Below are positions 11,908 to 24,200 of a stretch of DNA of 64,000 nucleotides, piece after piece. The stretch lies in assembly GCF_000219625.1 (NCBI RefSeq), contig NC_018210.1, positions 2,078,476 to 2,142,475 on the forward strand. The letters run 5' to 3'. A program made the position numbers and the translations under genes. The first letter of the stretch is position 1; each line of letters starts with the position of its first letter. The DNA comes from Zymoseptoria tritici IPO323. Its lineage: Eukaryota > Ascomycota > Dothideomycetes > Mycosphaerellales > Mycosphaerellaceae. The notes under the pieces were generated by a model. That model was not told the DNA's origin, searched no databases, and saw nothing but the letters and a program-made list of their open reading frames with translations.

Positions 11908-13928
11908 GGTGGATGCCCGTTGGTGGGGATATGCTGGAAGAGAGGGATAGTGGATGGTCAATGGAGAGAGGGGAGAGCGGAAATCGCCTGATCGTGCAGC
12001 AGACCGTCCGACCTTTGTATCGACTCCTCTTTTCAGAGTGTCGGTGATCCACTTGACAACGTGACCGTTCCAAAGCCACCTCCGCCTACGAGGCTGGTCC
12101 AGATCATAACTGGCGTCGGTGTGGTTCCGCTTGACCTTGCCATGGCCAAAGCAAAACATGGCTTCATAGCCGATCGCGTCGAACCTTGAGGGACTGGTCC
12201 CTCGCGGTACATGGCATCGGGATATGCAATACCGGCTACTTGCTCGTCAAGTCTGCCATGGCACATTGCTATTGGTCGGCTTTAACTCTGCATGATTTGA
12301 TGCATCCGAGCGGACCTTCAGCTCGCGTGTGGGTCGATAGTCCTCGCACTGGCCCGCGGGGTCTGATGATGGGGAATCTGGGGAAATCGGCGCGATGTGG
12401 ATTCAGAGGCGTATAGCCGGTACCCGATGGTATGCCAACCTTTCGAGGTCTTGCGATGAACAGATTACTGAGAAGATGAGGCATCTCTTCCTTCGCAGTA
12501 TGATCAGGTCAGCGTGAGGTGCTCGATCCTCGGTGGGAGCTCCGTGAAATGGAAGATTTCGAGCAGATCTACAGGTACTGCGTAAGGGCGGGAGAGCTCC
12601 GAGGGTGAAGCTCGCCGATCGGAAACACGGAAGAAGGGACTCTTCGGTAATAAGGTAAATGCGGTCCTTCCATGCAGACGGAATCGCGCGCATCAGCTCC
12701 ATCGCGTCGCTCGGAAACGGAACCACAACTGCACAGCTTGTGTCTTTGTCGGAGTCTGCTTGCCAACGGCAAGCTTCGATGGTATTGAGGCAGCATTTTG
12801 ATGGCTGGAGAGAGGAGATGCTCATCTTGGCGACATACAGCATCATTCTTGAACGTCTGTGTAATCGGTAGAGCCGGTGAGGTCGAGCGTCTCATTCTTC
12901 GAAAGTTCTCGACGGTCCAGGATGGCAAGATGGAGAAGCGGACGGAGTCGGACTGGCCACGTTCCGCTCGTGCTAATCAGGTTCCGGCCTGCGGATTTTG
13001 TGCTACTTGGTGTGATTCGAGTAGTATACCAGTTCCCAACATGTCGTCAAACAAGGGCTGATGAAGCACACCATCGATGAAGAGAAGGAGGAAATGTAGA
13101 CGATGAGAGACCGTAGCGTCGCAAGATTTGCAGCAAGGATCAAAAGTCTGAGCGACATGGATGGGCAGCGACGAATGAGCAGGCTAGGCATTGTGCGAGA
13201 CTTTTCCTTGAAGAAAAAAGAAAAAAAGACCTCAAGCGTTGCACGGAAGGACAGGTCGATCGCTTGATTTGCCCCAGTGACAGCGTCGAAGCGAGTCCTG
13301 TTCCTCCTTTACCGCCTCCTCCTCCATCGCGATACGCTTCTACGAACACCTCTCAGCCAAGGGCAAACATTGTCGAAAGATCGGACATCATCCTCCTCTC
13401 CAAGCACGACCACGGTATCGCGCCCCAGGCGAGTCTGCGGGACCGATCGCTTGCGTAAGGACCGACACCTTGTCGTGAAGAAAAGAGCCAATAGCAGAGT
13501 CATTTCCGCCTGCTAATGGGCCAAAAACATTCCTCAAGCAGGGTGAAAGAATCCCATCGACCTCTGACTCAGTCTGCTCCAGCCGATAACAGCATCCCTA
13601 TCCATCCCTCAATCGGCGCGTCCAGTCCATCTCGTGGAGGAACCTCTGCGCACGAAGCGATCGTGCAATGAGCAGCGCAGGAGTTCAAGCTCTGGTGATG
13701 GGCAGGATCATGTCGACCACTTCGGAACCACTGACGACGTGGTCATGGATCTATCGGCCTGTACCCTCCACTCGTACTGAAAAGGTTCCAGGCAGACCAG
13801 CGCCCACTTCTGGAAGAACCTTTCTGGACCACTGAGGATGAACGGTTCTGGCACCTGTCCAGTGATTTCGGCCGTCCGGATTTTGCATGCAGCATCTGAC
13901 AGACCAGCCAGGTCACACGCCGGCCCCT
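11908..13928. other. Long intergenic stretch without a supportable gene
   Basis: Several overlapping frames occur on both strands (for example 12403-12846 on the minus strand, with MELMRAIPSAWKDRIYLITE), but none shows a domain I recognise and they contradict each other. Near 13215 there is an A-rich run. The left part should contain the promoter of the transporter-like gene. Confidence 0.35.
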
Positions 13929-14644
13929 CTACCGCTTGCGCGAGCCCAGCTGCACCCTCCCATCCCTCTCAAGTTCCCGCCCCTCCTCCTCCTTGAACCT
14001 CTCAACCGCCTCTCTCGCAACCTGCCTCCACGCTCTCCTCTTACCCTCCTCCGGATCCGGTCTCCTCGGACAACTCACCGAATAACACTTGCCTCCCTTC
14101 CTACACGTCGACGAATAGCACTTCGTCAGCATCTCACAAACACCATGAACCTCCACCGGCCCCTGAACAAACTGATACAACTCAAACCGATTGTCTATCA
14201 GCTTACATCTACCTTCAACCTGGCGGAACATCCCCTCGACCTCTAGCGCTCGACCGACGAAGCATGCGAGATTTCGATCCGACGTTCGGAGGATGGAGGA
14301 GAGAATGCCGACAGCTTGGAGGCCGGTGAAAGTGTTTTTGTAGACTTTTCATCGCGGACGCGGGTCTGCAAGGTGAGACGATGGAACAGAGCTGCTGCGA
14401 CTTCGGATAGGAGTGCGCCGTGGACTTGGGAGAGATGGGAGTTCGTGGCGGCGACGTGGACTCTCAGAACGAGCGGGCTTGGAGGGTTCTGCGATCCTGC
14501 CGGCGGGTCGGTGGTACATTTCATGTGTAGATCGATGGCGTCGAGGTTCATCCATGGCCAGTAGGATTTAGCAGTAGTCGTGGTGTGCAGATGATTGTTC
14601 ACGATGCTAGTCAGCTGTTTCTCCGTCAAGCGATAGAACGGCAT
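13929..14644 (-). pseudogene. Stand-alone DEP-domain gene (Rho1 GEF-like), frameshifted
   Basis: The reverse strand from the ATG at 14644 encodes an N-terminal part (MPFYRLTEKQLTSIVNNHLH) that leads into LSEVAAALFHRLTLQTRVRD. The match to the DEP region of fungal Rho1 exchange factors (Rom2/Rgf type) then jumps frame near 14341-14350. It continues with KNTFTGLQAVGILSSILRTS, RNLACFVGRALEVEG, ELYQFVQGPVEVHGVCEML and the Cys-rich CYSSTCRKGGKCYSVSCPRR, ending at a stop at 13929. One missing base around AAAAGTC would explain the jump. No DH, PH or CNH domain follows, unlike a real exchange factor, so this is a DEP-only relative or a truncated remnant. An unrecognised intron is less likely, because a stop codon lies just upstream in the second frame. 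Confidence 0.55.
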
Positions 14645-15628
14645 TGTGGCGAGGTGGGCTGACGGAGTGTGAGCTCTGCCTCGCAATCCCTAGAGCGAGC
14701 AGCAAAGTAGCGAGGTGGATGTAGAAGAGGTGAGGTGAGTTCGAAAGAACAGGTCCGCATCAAGGCAGATTCACACAATCCTCGTACAACGCCACCACCA
14801 CTAGTGCTCGTCCTTTCCTCCTCTCTTCTCATCCCTCTTGTCCCTCTCCGTCCTTGCTCTCCGCCTCGTATACATCCTTGCGGATTATCCTCTCCAGCTT
14901 CTCCCTGTCCTCCATCCTGCTGGTATCTCCAATCGCTCATCCCAGCCCGGCTTCTCACTCCATCGTCTCGTCGCTCTCTCTTCCCACTTCCCATCGACAA
15001 GCTCAATGACCTCCATCATCGACTCTCATCTTCAACAGACCGATCAAACCGCCTACCAGCCACCAAGACATCACATCTTCACATCTTCACATCTTCAAAT
15101 CTTCACACAGCTGCTCAACGAAGGAAGACCGTGATCGCAGGTTTCAGGTTGTTATCTACAGCAGTAAGTGGAGAGCACAGACGACACACCGCGCACCGGC
15201 CCAAATTACATCCAACAACAAGAAAAGAAAACCCGGGGGGAGAATCAAAATCATGCACAATCCAAAAAAGGACTCGAAGCCAGAGAAGAGCAGGAATCGT
15301 TGCACCAGAAGGAAAAAGAGTACATCGAACTCGAGCGCGAGCAGTTATTCCTTTGAAAAAAATCTTTCATTCACTCTTCTGTCCATTCTCTCCCTCTGTC
15401 GGATTCCTATGCAACTATGCATCTATGCAAAAAAATTACACATGACACATCATCTGCCTTCTGCCGTTGACTTGACATCCATTGCCACCCTTGGGCAGGC
15501 CTCCTCCTCTATCACTCTCCGACTGCGCTGTCTCGCAGCCATTCATTCTCGCCCATCCACAAAAAAAAAGGAAAGAGGAAAAATATACAAATGCCAAAAG
15601 AACAACAGTCACAAGGAAAACGTCGTCT
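14645..15628. other. Pyrimidine-rich intergenic region
   Basis: This stretch is strongly C/T-rich on the plus strand from about 14790 to 15130, with repeated catcttcaca words near 15070. A-rich runs follow around 15220-15600. It contains the 3' flank of the tyrosinase gene and the promoter of the DEP gene. No gene is supported. Confidence 0.4.
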
Positions 15629-18600
15629 CTACAAGCAGAAAGCAATCATAGCACCCATGCCTGCAATCACCACACCCGCAGTCTTGACACTGCTCGCCGC
15701 GCCGGTGTATGAGACTGGCTTGGTCGGGTTGACTTGTCCACCAGTTCCGGTTGTGTGATACATCGGTGCGGTTCCGTTGCCTGCAGAAGGAGTCGGGTAG
15801 ATCGCGTCCGCTTCGGAGGATGAAGCAGCGCTGGGAACGGGGTATGGTGCGGCAATGGGTTGGGTTCCCGCTGGTGATGAGGCGATTGGGTGGCTCTCGA
15901 CGGCTGCGGGGGGTGTCTCGACAGCAGGAGCGGGAGCAGAAGGGTATGCAGCTGGTGGCGCCTCTTGAGCAGGAGCGGGAGCAGAAGGGTATGCAGCTGG
16001 TGGCGCCTCTTGAGCAGGAGCGGGAGCAGAAGGGTATGCAGCTGGTGGCGCCTCTTGAGCAGGAGCGGGAGCAGAGGAGTATGCAGCTGGCTGCGTCTCA
16101 ACCGCTGGGTGAGTCTCGACGGCCGCTTCTGGGGTAGAAGAGGCAGTGACGTAGATGGTCTCGGTCTCCTGCACAGTGGTAGTGGTCGTGATGGCGACGC
16201 AAGCCTGCTCAGTGGGAGCAGAGCCGGTGGGAGCGACCTCAGCAGGAGCGGTGGCTGGGCCAGAAGGAGCGCCCATGGGAGACGGGGTAGCAGTGCCAGG
16301 CACAATGTCAGTACCGTAGGCTGGCGCGGAGCCGTGAGCCTTGGTTGCGTAAGCTGGAGCATTTGCGTTGGCGGTTGAGCTGCCAGAGTTGCCACTGTCA
16401 TAGCTGGGAGCAGAAGAGGAAGATCCGCTGTCAGAAGAGACGCCGCCGGACGAGGAGCCACTGTCAGACGAGCCACCTCCCGAAGACGATCCACTGTCCG
16501 AAGAATCACCACCGGAAGGAGAGCTACCATAGCCAGGAACAGAGACTGAGTTTCCAGCCTGGTTCTGCTCGACACTTCCAAAGATGGCCTCGTTGGCACC
16601 ACCCTTCTTGTCCTTGGTGACATCAAGCTGAGGAGTAAAGTCGGACCAAGTAGGGAGGCTTCCGATGTCGTTGGACTGCGATGTGAGGGAAGAGTAGACG
16701 GAAGCCTTGAAGCCCTCGACAGAGTCGACGTCGACCTCCTGACCGTCCTTGACAATGCGCCACTCGACGTTCTTAGTGAGGTATGGGAGGATGATGTCAA
16801 AAGCCATGTTGAGGAGGTTGCCGATGGTGACCTTGGAGCGAAGGGTGCGAGTGAGAGGGATGGATCCAGTGACGATGAGGTCGTTACCAGCCATGCCTTC
16901 AGGGTTGGCGAGCACACCCATCATACCGGCGAGGTTGTCATCGGTAACCCAGGTGGAAGGGTTGTCCGAAGATGGCGCGCCGTTGAAGACAAAGACGTAG
17001 TACGAACCGTTGAGAGCGTAGCGAGGGGTTTGGATGTTGCAGGCATACTCGTACGCCGCACCGCTGCTGTCCAAGAAAGATTCCATCAGATTGTCGACAC
17101 CGCCAACGAGAGAGGAGATCAACGGGAAGAAGCCGGAGGAAGTTGGGTAGCCGGGTGGCTTGATGCCAGATGCTGCTTGGGTGCCGCTTGGGAGGAGAGA
17201 GTTGCTGCCCGGGCGGGTGAGGTTGTTCAAAGAGCCGGTGATGGGGTCGAGGAGTCCACCCAGAGGGCCACCGTTGCTGCTGCTGCTACCAGAGTTGCTG
17301 CTGCCGCCGAGTGGGCCGCCAGTGCTGCTGCCAGCATCACTGCTACCTGCATCGCTGCTACCTGCATCGCTGCTGCCGGCGTTGCTGCTGTCGCCGACGT
17401 TGTTCTTGCTAGCGGTGCCTCGACCGGCATTGCTGGAGCTGTCGGAGGTGGTTTCGTTGGAAGCCGGAGAGGCAATCTGCGCCGAGATCGAGCCAGCGGT
17501 CAAAGACGGAGAGCGTCCATACAGAGCATTGACAAATTTGGTAATGCTGTTCTTGGAGCCATCAGAGGTGGTGAATTCAGGATAATCGTATCCCAAGTTG
17601 GTCCAGTCCTTGGCGTCGTTGGAAGTCCAGTAGCTGTTGGCGTCCTTGTTGAAGGGTTTGAGCGGGTAATCCATGTTCAGCTGAGCACCGGTTGGGATGG
17701 TCCAGGTGGAGTGAGGAGCCTTCTGCGAAGCGCCCCACTTGTCGGCGTGAATGGTCTGCCAGAGTGCAATGATGCGGTCGACATTGGCGTGATGGAGCCA
17801 GAAAATCGGATCGTAGGTGGACAATGGGAGATAAGTCAAGTGACCACCAGAAACGCCGTTCGCGCCGGCACCACCGGCAAGAGTGTGGACGTTGTTGTGA
17901 ATGCTCTCGATCGAGTTGGCGCACTTGGCAGTGGCACCAGCCTGGTCGTTGGAAAAGTGCATCCAATCATCACAAGCAGTCAACAACTGGTAGACCTGGT
18001 CGCGGAGGGAGGCACTCTGAGCGGCCATGTTGGCAGCCGCTTGGTCGTTGTTGGATTCGGCAGAGTTACCGTTGGTGCTCGGGTAGCGGTAGGTTTGAAG
18101 CCACGTGGTGAAGACCTCGTAATAGTTGCTCGAAACCTCCTGCGAGGTGAAGCTGAACTTGTAGAGCGGGTTGTCAATCGTCTCCTGGCCGTTGGGCCCC
18201 TCGATGGTGATTTGCGACTCGGTGATGTATGTGGGAAGGGTGGTCGAGTTGGACTCTGATGTGGAAGCCCAGTCCCAGAATGGCAGACGAAGGACACCGG
18301 CAGCAGCGACCATGCGATCACGAGATGCGGCCGGGTATGATTGGGCGACGGTCTGCGCAATGGCGAGGAACTTTTGCTCGAAATGGGCGAGGTAGACTCT
18401 GTGCCAGGTGGGAAAGATGATCATGTCGTGAGTACCGAAACCCATGGCGTTGCTGCAGGTATCGCACTTGCTGACACCGTTGGCATCCTCGTAAGGAACA
18501 CCATGGATGGAGGACACGCCGTAGTATCCATCCATGTCATCCGCGCCGGCCTGCTGCCACTTGCTCATGGCCTGAATGTAGAGAGACCACTCATCGGGAC

Positions 18601-18793
18601 GAGTGGCCAGGTTGCCAATCTCGAGACGGGGTTGGACGCCGCCAGTTGCGCCGGTGGTGATGTCGACAGAGCCAGCCTGTCGTTTGGCGAAAGCGTGTGG
18701 TGGGGAAGGAGAAGAAAAGTCGGAAGAAGCGCTGGCGCTGGCGGCGGCGGCGAAGAGAGTGACGCCGGCCGCGAAGGAGGTGGTGAAGAGCAT
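15629..18793 (-). CDS. Extracellular tyrosinase with long Ser/Gly/Pro-rich GPI-type tail
   Basis: A single exon of 1,054 residues. The frame is open further upstream, but the ATG at 18793 is chosen because it starts a signal peptide (MLFTTSFAAGVTLFAAAASA), followed by a KR site at residues 37-38 that could be a Kex2 processing site. Copper site A is formed by His97, His122 and His131 (GFGTHDMIIFPTWHRVYLAH). Copper site B is formed by His299, His303 and His335 (SIHNNVH and FWLHHANVDR). Tyrosinases oxidise phenols to quinones, giving melanin. The enzyme core ends near residue 480. The tail has Ser/Gly-Asp blocks, a second folded-looking segment and four 15-residue Ala/Pro/Glu repeats. It ends in a hydrophobic segment (GVVIAGMGAMIAFCL) preceded by small residues, like a GPI-anchor signal. 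This suggests a wall-bound tyrosinase; the anchoring is inferred. Confidence 0.9.
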   Translation of the reverse strand: MLFTTSFAAGVTLFAAAASASASSDFSSPSPPHAFAKRQAGSVDITTGATGGVQPRLEIGNLATRPDEWSLYIQAMSKWQQAGADDMDGYYGVSSIHGVPYEDANGVSKCDTCSNAMGFGTHDMIIFPTWHRVYLAHFEQKFLAIAQTVAQSYPAASRDRMVAAAGVLRLPFWDWASTSESNSTTLPTYITESQITIEGPNGQETIDNPLYKFSFTSQEVSSNYYEVFTTWLQTYRYPSTNGNSAESNNDQAAANMAAQSASLRDQVYQLLTACDDWMHFSNDQAGATAKCANSIESIHNNVHTLAGGAGANGVSGGHLTYLPLSTYDPIFWLHHANVDRIIALWQTIHADKWGASQKAPHSTWTIPTGAQLNMDYPLKPFNKDANSYWTSNDAKDWTNLGYDYPEFTTSDGSKNSITKFVNALYGRSPSLTAGSISAQIASPASNETTSDSSSNAGRGTASKNNVGDSSNAGSSDAGSSDAGSSDAGSSTGGPLGGSSNSGSSSSNGGPLGGLLDPITGSLNNLTRPGSNSLLPSGTQAASGIKPPGYPTSSGFFPLISSLVGGVDNLMESFLDSSGAAYEYACNIQTPRYALNGSYYVFVFNGAPSSDNPSTWVTDDNLAGMMGVLANPEGMAGNDLIVTGSIPLTRTLRSKVTIGNLLNMAFDIILPYLTKNVEWRIVKDGQEVDVDSVEGFKASVYSSLTSQSNDIGSLPTWSDFTPQLDVTKDKKGGANEAIFGSVEQNQAGNSVSVPGYGSSPSGGDSSDSGSSSGGGSSDSGSSSGGVSSDSGSSSSAPSYDSGNSGSSTANANAPAYATKAHGSAPAYGTDIVPGTATPSPMGAPSGPATAPAEVAPTGSAPTEQACVAITTTTTVQETETIYVTASSTPEAAVETHPAVETQPAAYSSAPAPAQEAPPAAYPSAPAPAQEAPPAAYPSAPAPAQEAPPAAYPSAPAPAVETPPAAVESHPIASSPAGTQPIAAPYPVPSAASSSEADAIYPTPSAGNGTAPMYHTTGTGGQVNPTKPVSYTGAASSVKTAGVVIAGMGAMIAFCL
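15922..16095. repeat. 45-bp tandem repeat inside the tyrosinase tail
   Basis: Four near-identical 45-bp units (sharing the word agcaggagcgggagcagaag) lie in frame and encode a 15-residue Ala/Pro/Glu-rich unit. Three copies are almost perfect and the fourth is diverged. In-frame repeats of this sort vary in copy number between strains. Confidence 0.85.
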
Positions 18794-20980
18794 GCTGGCG
18801 ATATCGAGGAGTATTCGAATAGAGGTGAGGTTTCGATGATGATCGCGCGCACTGATGCTCGTCGGGGAGGAGGTGAAGTCGAGTCGTATGAATCCCGGTG
18901 ACTCGTGAGGTAAGTGCGTTGGAAGAAGCTGTTTCAATGAATGGCTAGCAGGGTCGATGCCCGCTGATGGTTGTTGGTGGTTGTTTGGTTTGTTGAAGGA
19001 AAGACTGGACAAAGAAAGCACACCGCGCAAAGGGAAAGAGCGGTGGTTTCACTGAGTGAAGAGAAGATGTCCGAGAAGAAGGGACAAGAAAGCGGGAAGG
19101 AGGGAAGGAGAGACGGGAGAGCAAACAAATCAAGACGGGAAGGAGATGCGAGGGAAGTGGATGCGTCAAGATGGGATGATGTATGCGGAAAGACAGGCCG
19201 AGAAGAGAGAGAGAGAGAGAGAGAGCAGCAGCAGCGGAAACACCGACAGAGACAGTTCCATCGCTCCCGGCACCAACGGCAGAGCAGGACAATGGCGTTT
19301 GCAGGAGGAGGAGGAGCAGCGGCATCCACTGGTCGTCAAGATGGATGATGAAGTGGATCCTCTCCAACGACGATGCACAACGCGTGTCACACCGATATTG
19401 ATTCGAATCGTGAATCAAATGGACGACATGTTCCCTTGAATCCACGTCAATATCGCATCCACTTGGGAGTGGTAGTTCAGGAGAAGTCGGTCGCGGATCG
19501 ACGTTGGTCAATTCCACCAGCGGGCGCCAAAACGGACAGGGGTTTGGTTTTACAGGGCAGGGCAAGCCGACAGCCGGCCGAACATTGAGTTGAGATCCAC
19601 CTTGAACTTCTTCATTTCGATGTTGAGGATCTCTCTTTCCCGTTGTGACAATTCTCCGTCGATTACGATCTTGCACACAGACATTTCTTGACAGAATCAC
19701 AGCAAAGTGAAGTCGTTAACTCTCCTCGATCTTTAGCACTCAGCACTCTCACCCATCCAATGTCTCCCGTACCTGCATCACAGAGTCTTCCCTCCAAATC
19801 CCAAACGGGACCCTCCGACCAATGACGAAGCCGCGCGGCACCGTGTCATGAAACGACCCACTGGACATCGGGCGTTTCGCTCGTTCGAGTGACGTTGAGG
19901 TACCCACTCCACTTCCACTGCTTCTCGCATCTCGCAAAGAAAGATGAAAGAGAGGCTTGGGCTTGGGGAGAGTACGACGTGCGACAGGCGATGATCTTCA
20001 TCTGTCGTGCCGAGTGTCCATCACTTTCCACCATCTCATTTCTGTTCGCACAACACGGCTAGACCAACAAATGCCTCATCCGGGAGAAGCATCACAGCGC
20101 ATTTGCATTCACCATCACCTCAAGAGCGGAATACTCTCCGTGCCTCCTCAACCTTGCGAAGCGCCGCAGCACCACAGCTCCACCATCGACAGATAAATTC
20201 TCCGCCGCCGTGTCACCAAAGTGCGGCTCACCGACATGACGCCTTCCAAGACACAAGATCCTTCTCCACTCCTTCGGGTTCGGACCACAACAATATATTG
20301 ATTACGACAGAACAGAACGGCTGCGCCTCGAATTGCGTGTTCCTTTCTTCATCTCAATATTAATCCTTCTTCCTTCCCGTCAACTTCAAATCTCCTCCAC
20401 ATGTCGTGGCTTGGAAATCTTGCGAGTTTGTACTGCCGACTTATCCGGACGAGCCCTCACTGCTCGGATGTGGGAGATCAGGCGATGACTTTGGACATCA
20501 AGGAGATGTTTACTGATTCTTCTTCGACAAACCCTTCTTACGCGAGCTGAACTGGAACTGCGAGTCTGCTGAGAAAGCCACAGCCCTCAAAGTCCACGCG
20601 GCCAAGTCGCATTCTCCATTCAACGCACAACTCATCCGGACTGGTTGCCGCTCCATCGAAACTCTTCACAATCGCAACAGCACACCAAGCCCTGCCCTAG
20701 CCAAGCAAGACCGTTCGTATCACCATCTTGGACAAGTCGAAGCGAGATGGCATCACTCCATTCTCCTCTTCCTTCATCGCGTGGTTCATCGTATTCCCAG
20801 ATTCGTCTCTCATCCATCCGAGAATAGGTGAGTCATCAAGGTGAGACCGTCGCACACGACTGCACGCAGTGTTTCGTACAACCATGTCTGCTCGAGCGAA
20901 TGCAGTCACGATGAAGAGAGCCTCCTATGTGCGACGCGACGGCGGCCGTTCGGAAGTGAAACATGACGTTTCTGCATCTT
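18794..20980. other. Tyrosinase upstream region and intergenic DNA
   Basis: About 2.2 kb without a convincing gene. A (GA)n microsatellite lies near 19205-19227. Long open stretches on the minus strand between 18945 and 19700 are low-complexity (Ser/Leu/Pro) and have no domain. This is the promoter and leader of the tyrosinase gene, up to the retrotransposon insertion. Confidence 0.4.
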
Positions 20981-20985
20981 CAAGG

Positions 20986-21223
20986 TGTCGATCTGTTAGC
21001 GTTGATTTATGAAACAGGGTAAGACCAGGGATATTGACTCCAACAGCCTAATTACGTAGTTAGTGTCCTATATGATATTATAGGATATTGGCGATAAGAC
21101 CCTAACCCCTTTTGGGTATTTGGAATCACGGCGTCTATATAGTCTTTAGGTCGATAACCTTAAGAAACATATAGTTTTTCTTAATCTTGAAGTTCACCCC
21201 TACATTGCACTACTTAATTAACA
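20986..21223 (+). repeat. 5' LTR of Copia element 1
   Basis: 238 bp, starting TGTCGATCTG and ending AATTAACA. It differs from the 3' LTR at 18 positions that I counted by eye. All are transitions in CpA/TpG context, and 9 of the derived states lie in this copy. Confidence 0.93.
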
Positions 21224-21236
21224 GTTATAAGCCCGG
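21224..21236 (+). other. Primer-binding site, half-tRNA type
   Basis: GTTATAAGCCCGG follows the LTR directly. It is one TG-to-TA change away from the complement of the anticodon arm of initiator-Met tRNA, the primer used by Drosophila copia-type elements. The same site adjoins the 5' LTR of the second Copia element (62422-62436, minus strand). Confidence 0.6.
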
Positions 21237-21239
21237 TTT

Positions 21240-24200
21240 CGACTTAAACAACAAGATTAAAGACAAATTCGCATTAACAAGCAATAATAGAAGGTCTTAA
21301 GCTAGACTCGTTAGGTTTTCTAACCGTAATAGGACTAAAGCGTCGAGAAGTCGTCTGCACCGATTAAACTAAGTACGATAAATGGTACCTAAATACTAAG
21401 TCGGCGGCAATTAACAACTATGTGTAGCAATATATACGAGAGACAACCCTAACAGTTAAAGACGGTATAGCCGTAGACCGAACTCTAGAACTAAAGGTCC
21501 TAAACATACCGAACAAGACGGATTTGGGCCTTATAGACACTTAACTTCTGGAAGGCGAGAACTTTATAAAGTAGCAACAAAATGAAGCTATTTTCGACTC
21601 TAAAATAAAGAACTATACCAGAGAATCTATTATCTACGAGACGTTTAGGAAGAAGAAAGAAGATTTCAAAAAATACTTTAGCCGGACTATTCCGTTAACG
21701 TACCTAGACGACCTTAACGATCAGTCTAGGATACTAGCAAGCTGGATAGACTTCGTAACTAAGACATTCGCGCCGGACGACGTAACGAGGCGTAGAATGC
21801 TTTTTAAATAACATAACGACCTGTTGTCTAGACCTAAGTCGTCTAACATCCTTATGCACCTGCAGAAGTGGATTAAGCTTAAAAAGAAGATGGTTAGAGG
21901 ACACTATCCGGCCGCTAGCATCCTAAAAGACGACTTCGTGCGGATAGTAGAAGACAAGATTAATGTTACTACAGGAAGACTGTTAGCGAGCAAGAATAAT
22001 CTTAGTTAATACGTTTACGACGTAACTATGTTTATTAACAGAGATCCTAGCAACTTGGCTAAGCAGTTCCGTGCAAACGCTACGTTTGGGTCTAAAGAGG
22101 CTTAAATTACCGGAACAGGTTAGGTAACATTTAACGTAACGACTAATTCAGGGGATTAAAACAGAGGGAACAGGCCTAATAACAAGGACAGGACCTGTCG
22201 ACCGTATACGGGTAAAGACGCCGACAAAGCGTATCTAAAACCAGGAGATTGTCCTATCGTCAACTATCGTCTTCGACCTAATAAAGCCGACATAACAAAA
22301 GAGGATAAGAAATTCCTCGACAACTACCAGAACGTCCTTAAGAAGGACAAGGCCAAGTGCCTCTAGCAGATGAAGTTCAGAGACCCTATTGCTATAGGAC
22401 TAAAGGATTACTATAAGATTACTAAGGTACTAAAGGAATGGACTAGGTCCGGAACACCTAGTTCAAGTGGGACAATCGTCTCTAACGAACTAAAGACGTA
22501 GTATAGCAGTTACGCTATTAGAGCGGTAACTTAGTTCAGAGTAATGTCGACTAAAGCTTACGACGAGAAAAATCGATAGCTTCTAGATAGTAGCTCGAAC
22601 ATTCATATCGTAAACAATCCAACTGTGGCGGGATTTAAGGTCGTTAATATACTATACAACGTGTCGATTTACACCGGGAACTAACAGATAAAGGCTGCTG
22701 CAAGAGGCACGGCAAAAGTGCAGTTCCTATTACCCTTAGGCAAGCCGATCACGCTATTACTAAGGGACGTCCTATATATACCCGGATTTCACGTTAACAT
22801 CGTGTCGACTGGGCTGTGCAGAGACTTCGGCCTCTTCTTAGACGAGAGGACCGACAACTAGATAGATGAATCCGGAGCAGTTGTTGCTAAAATCAAGCGA
22901 TATAGCGGCTTACTATACCTAAACCTGGCGACTACGCCGAAAGTAAGGATTAAAATTATTAACTAGCTACTTAACGAGAACAGTTAACCCCTAAGCGTCG
23001 AGATGGCGTTAAAAAGGGATTGACTAGCTGATCAAACACGGCTCGTCGCCTTCGCGACGAACAGCAGGGCTGCGAGACGACCTAGAGTCCTCTCTCAGGC
23101 CTAATAGCACTAAGTTATAGGCCACATTGGGGGTGATTGTATATTAGAACTCTATCGAGCCGCTAAAGGCGTAGAGTATCTAAAAGATAGAGATGCGGCC
23201 CCTAAAATGTATAAATGCTACTTATGCGCCTAGAGCAAGTCGAAAAGAATCGTTTCTCGAAGAAAACCGGTTAAGATCAGGATGCTAGCACCTTTTTCCG
23301 ACGTTGCGGCCGATATCGTAGAATTCAACATAGCAAAGAACGGAGATAAATACATGTTTTACGCCGTAGATTTAACGACATACCTACACTTCGTTTGGAC
23401 GATGCCGAACACTAATTAAGCGAGCCTGGTACGATGCTTCGAGGAACTTCAGACCTTTATAAAGAGTATAGGTCGTGAAATATTCGCCCTTAGATCGGAC
23501 GTAGACCCCAAGTACGGATTGATGTTTTAGTCCGCACTCCGCAAGGGATTAGTAATGTAGAAGCCCTTAGCACCGTATACGCAAGCACAGGACCTAGCAG
23601 AACGAGCCGGCGGCGTTATCGTCGAGATGGCAAGGACACTAATTATTAAATTAAGGCTCCTAAAGGATCTCTAGAATAAAGCCTGCGTAATAGCAGCCTA
23701 CATTATAAACAGGGCCCTAACGCAAGTATTAGGTTACAAATCCCTATAGGAAATAGCGACAAACTAGAAGCTAGATATCGCCTACATCTATGAGTTCGGG
23801 TCGAGAGCGTATGCACACAAAACTAATCCAAAAGACGTCCCTAAAAGGGAGAAGATAATAGAGCGAGCAAGAATCGGATACCTAGTCGGGTTCGAGGGAC
23901 ACAACATATTTCGAATCTAGATTCTAAGCCTAGACAGGGTGATTAGGACAAGAGATATAGTGTTTAACGAGAAGATGAAGTACGAAGGACTCTACGACTT
24001 TAATCTGAACATAGTAGTACTACTTAATCTTGCGATTAATGTCGAACTAGACTACGCTGCAGAAGCATATTAATTTTATAACCTACAAGAGGCTATGTAT
24101 ATAAGCTACATCGCTAGATAAGGTAATAAGGTCGAAATTCCGGAATCCTTCCGAAGAGGTGCTCTAATTTAAGACGACAGTAATGTCGAATACACAATCC

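Noticed and set aside
17030..18259. 409-codon plus-strand frame
   Set aside because: It lies antisense to the tyrosinase catalytic core and has Val/Gly-rich shadow composition with no domain.
18945..19700. Minus-strand frame of about 250 codons upstream of the tyrosinase
   Set aside because: Low complexity (Ser/Leu/Pro runs from a GA-rich tract), no domain, and overlapping frames contradict it.
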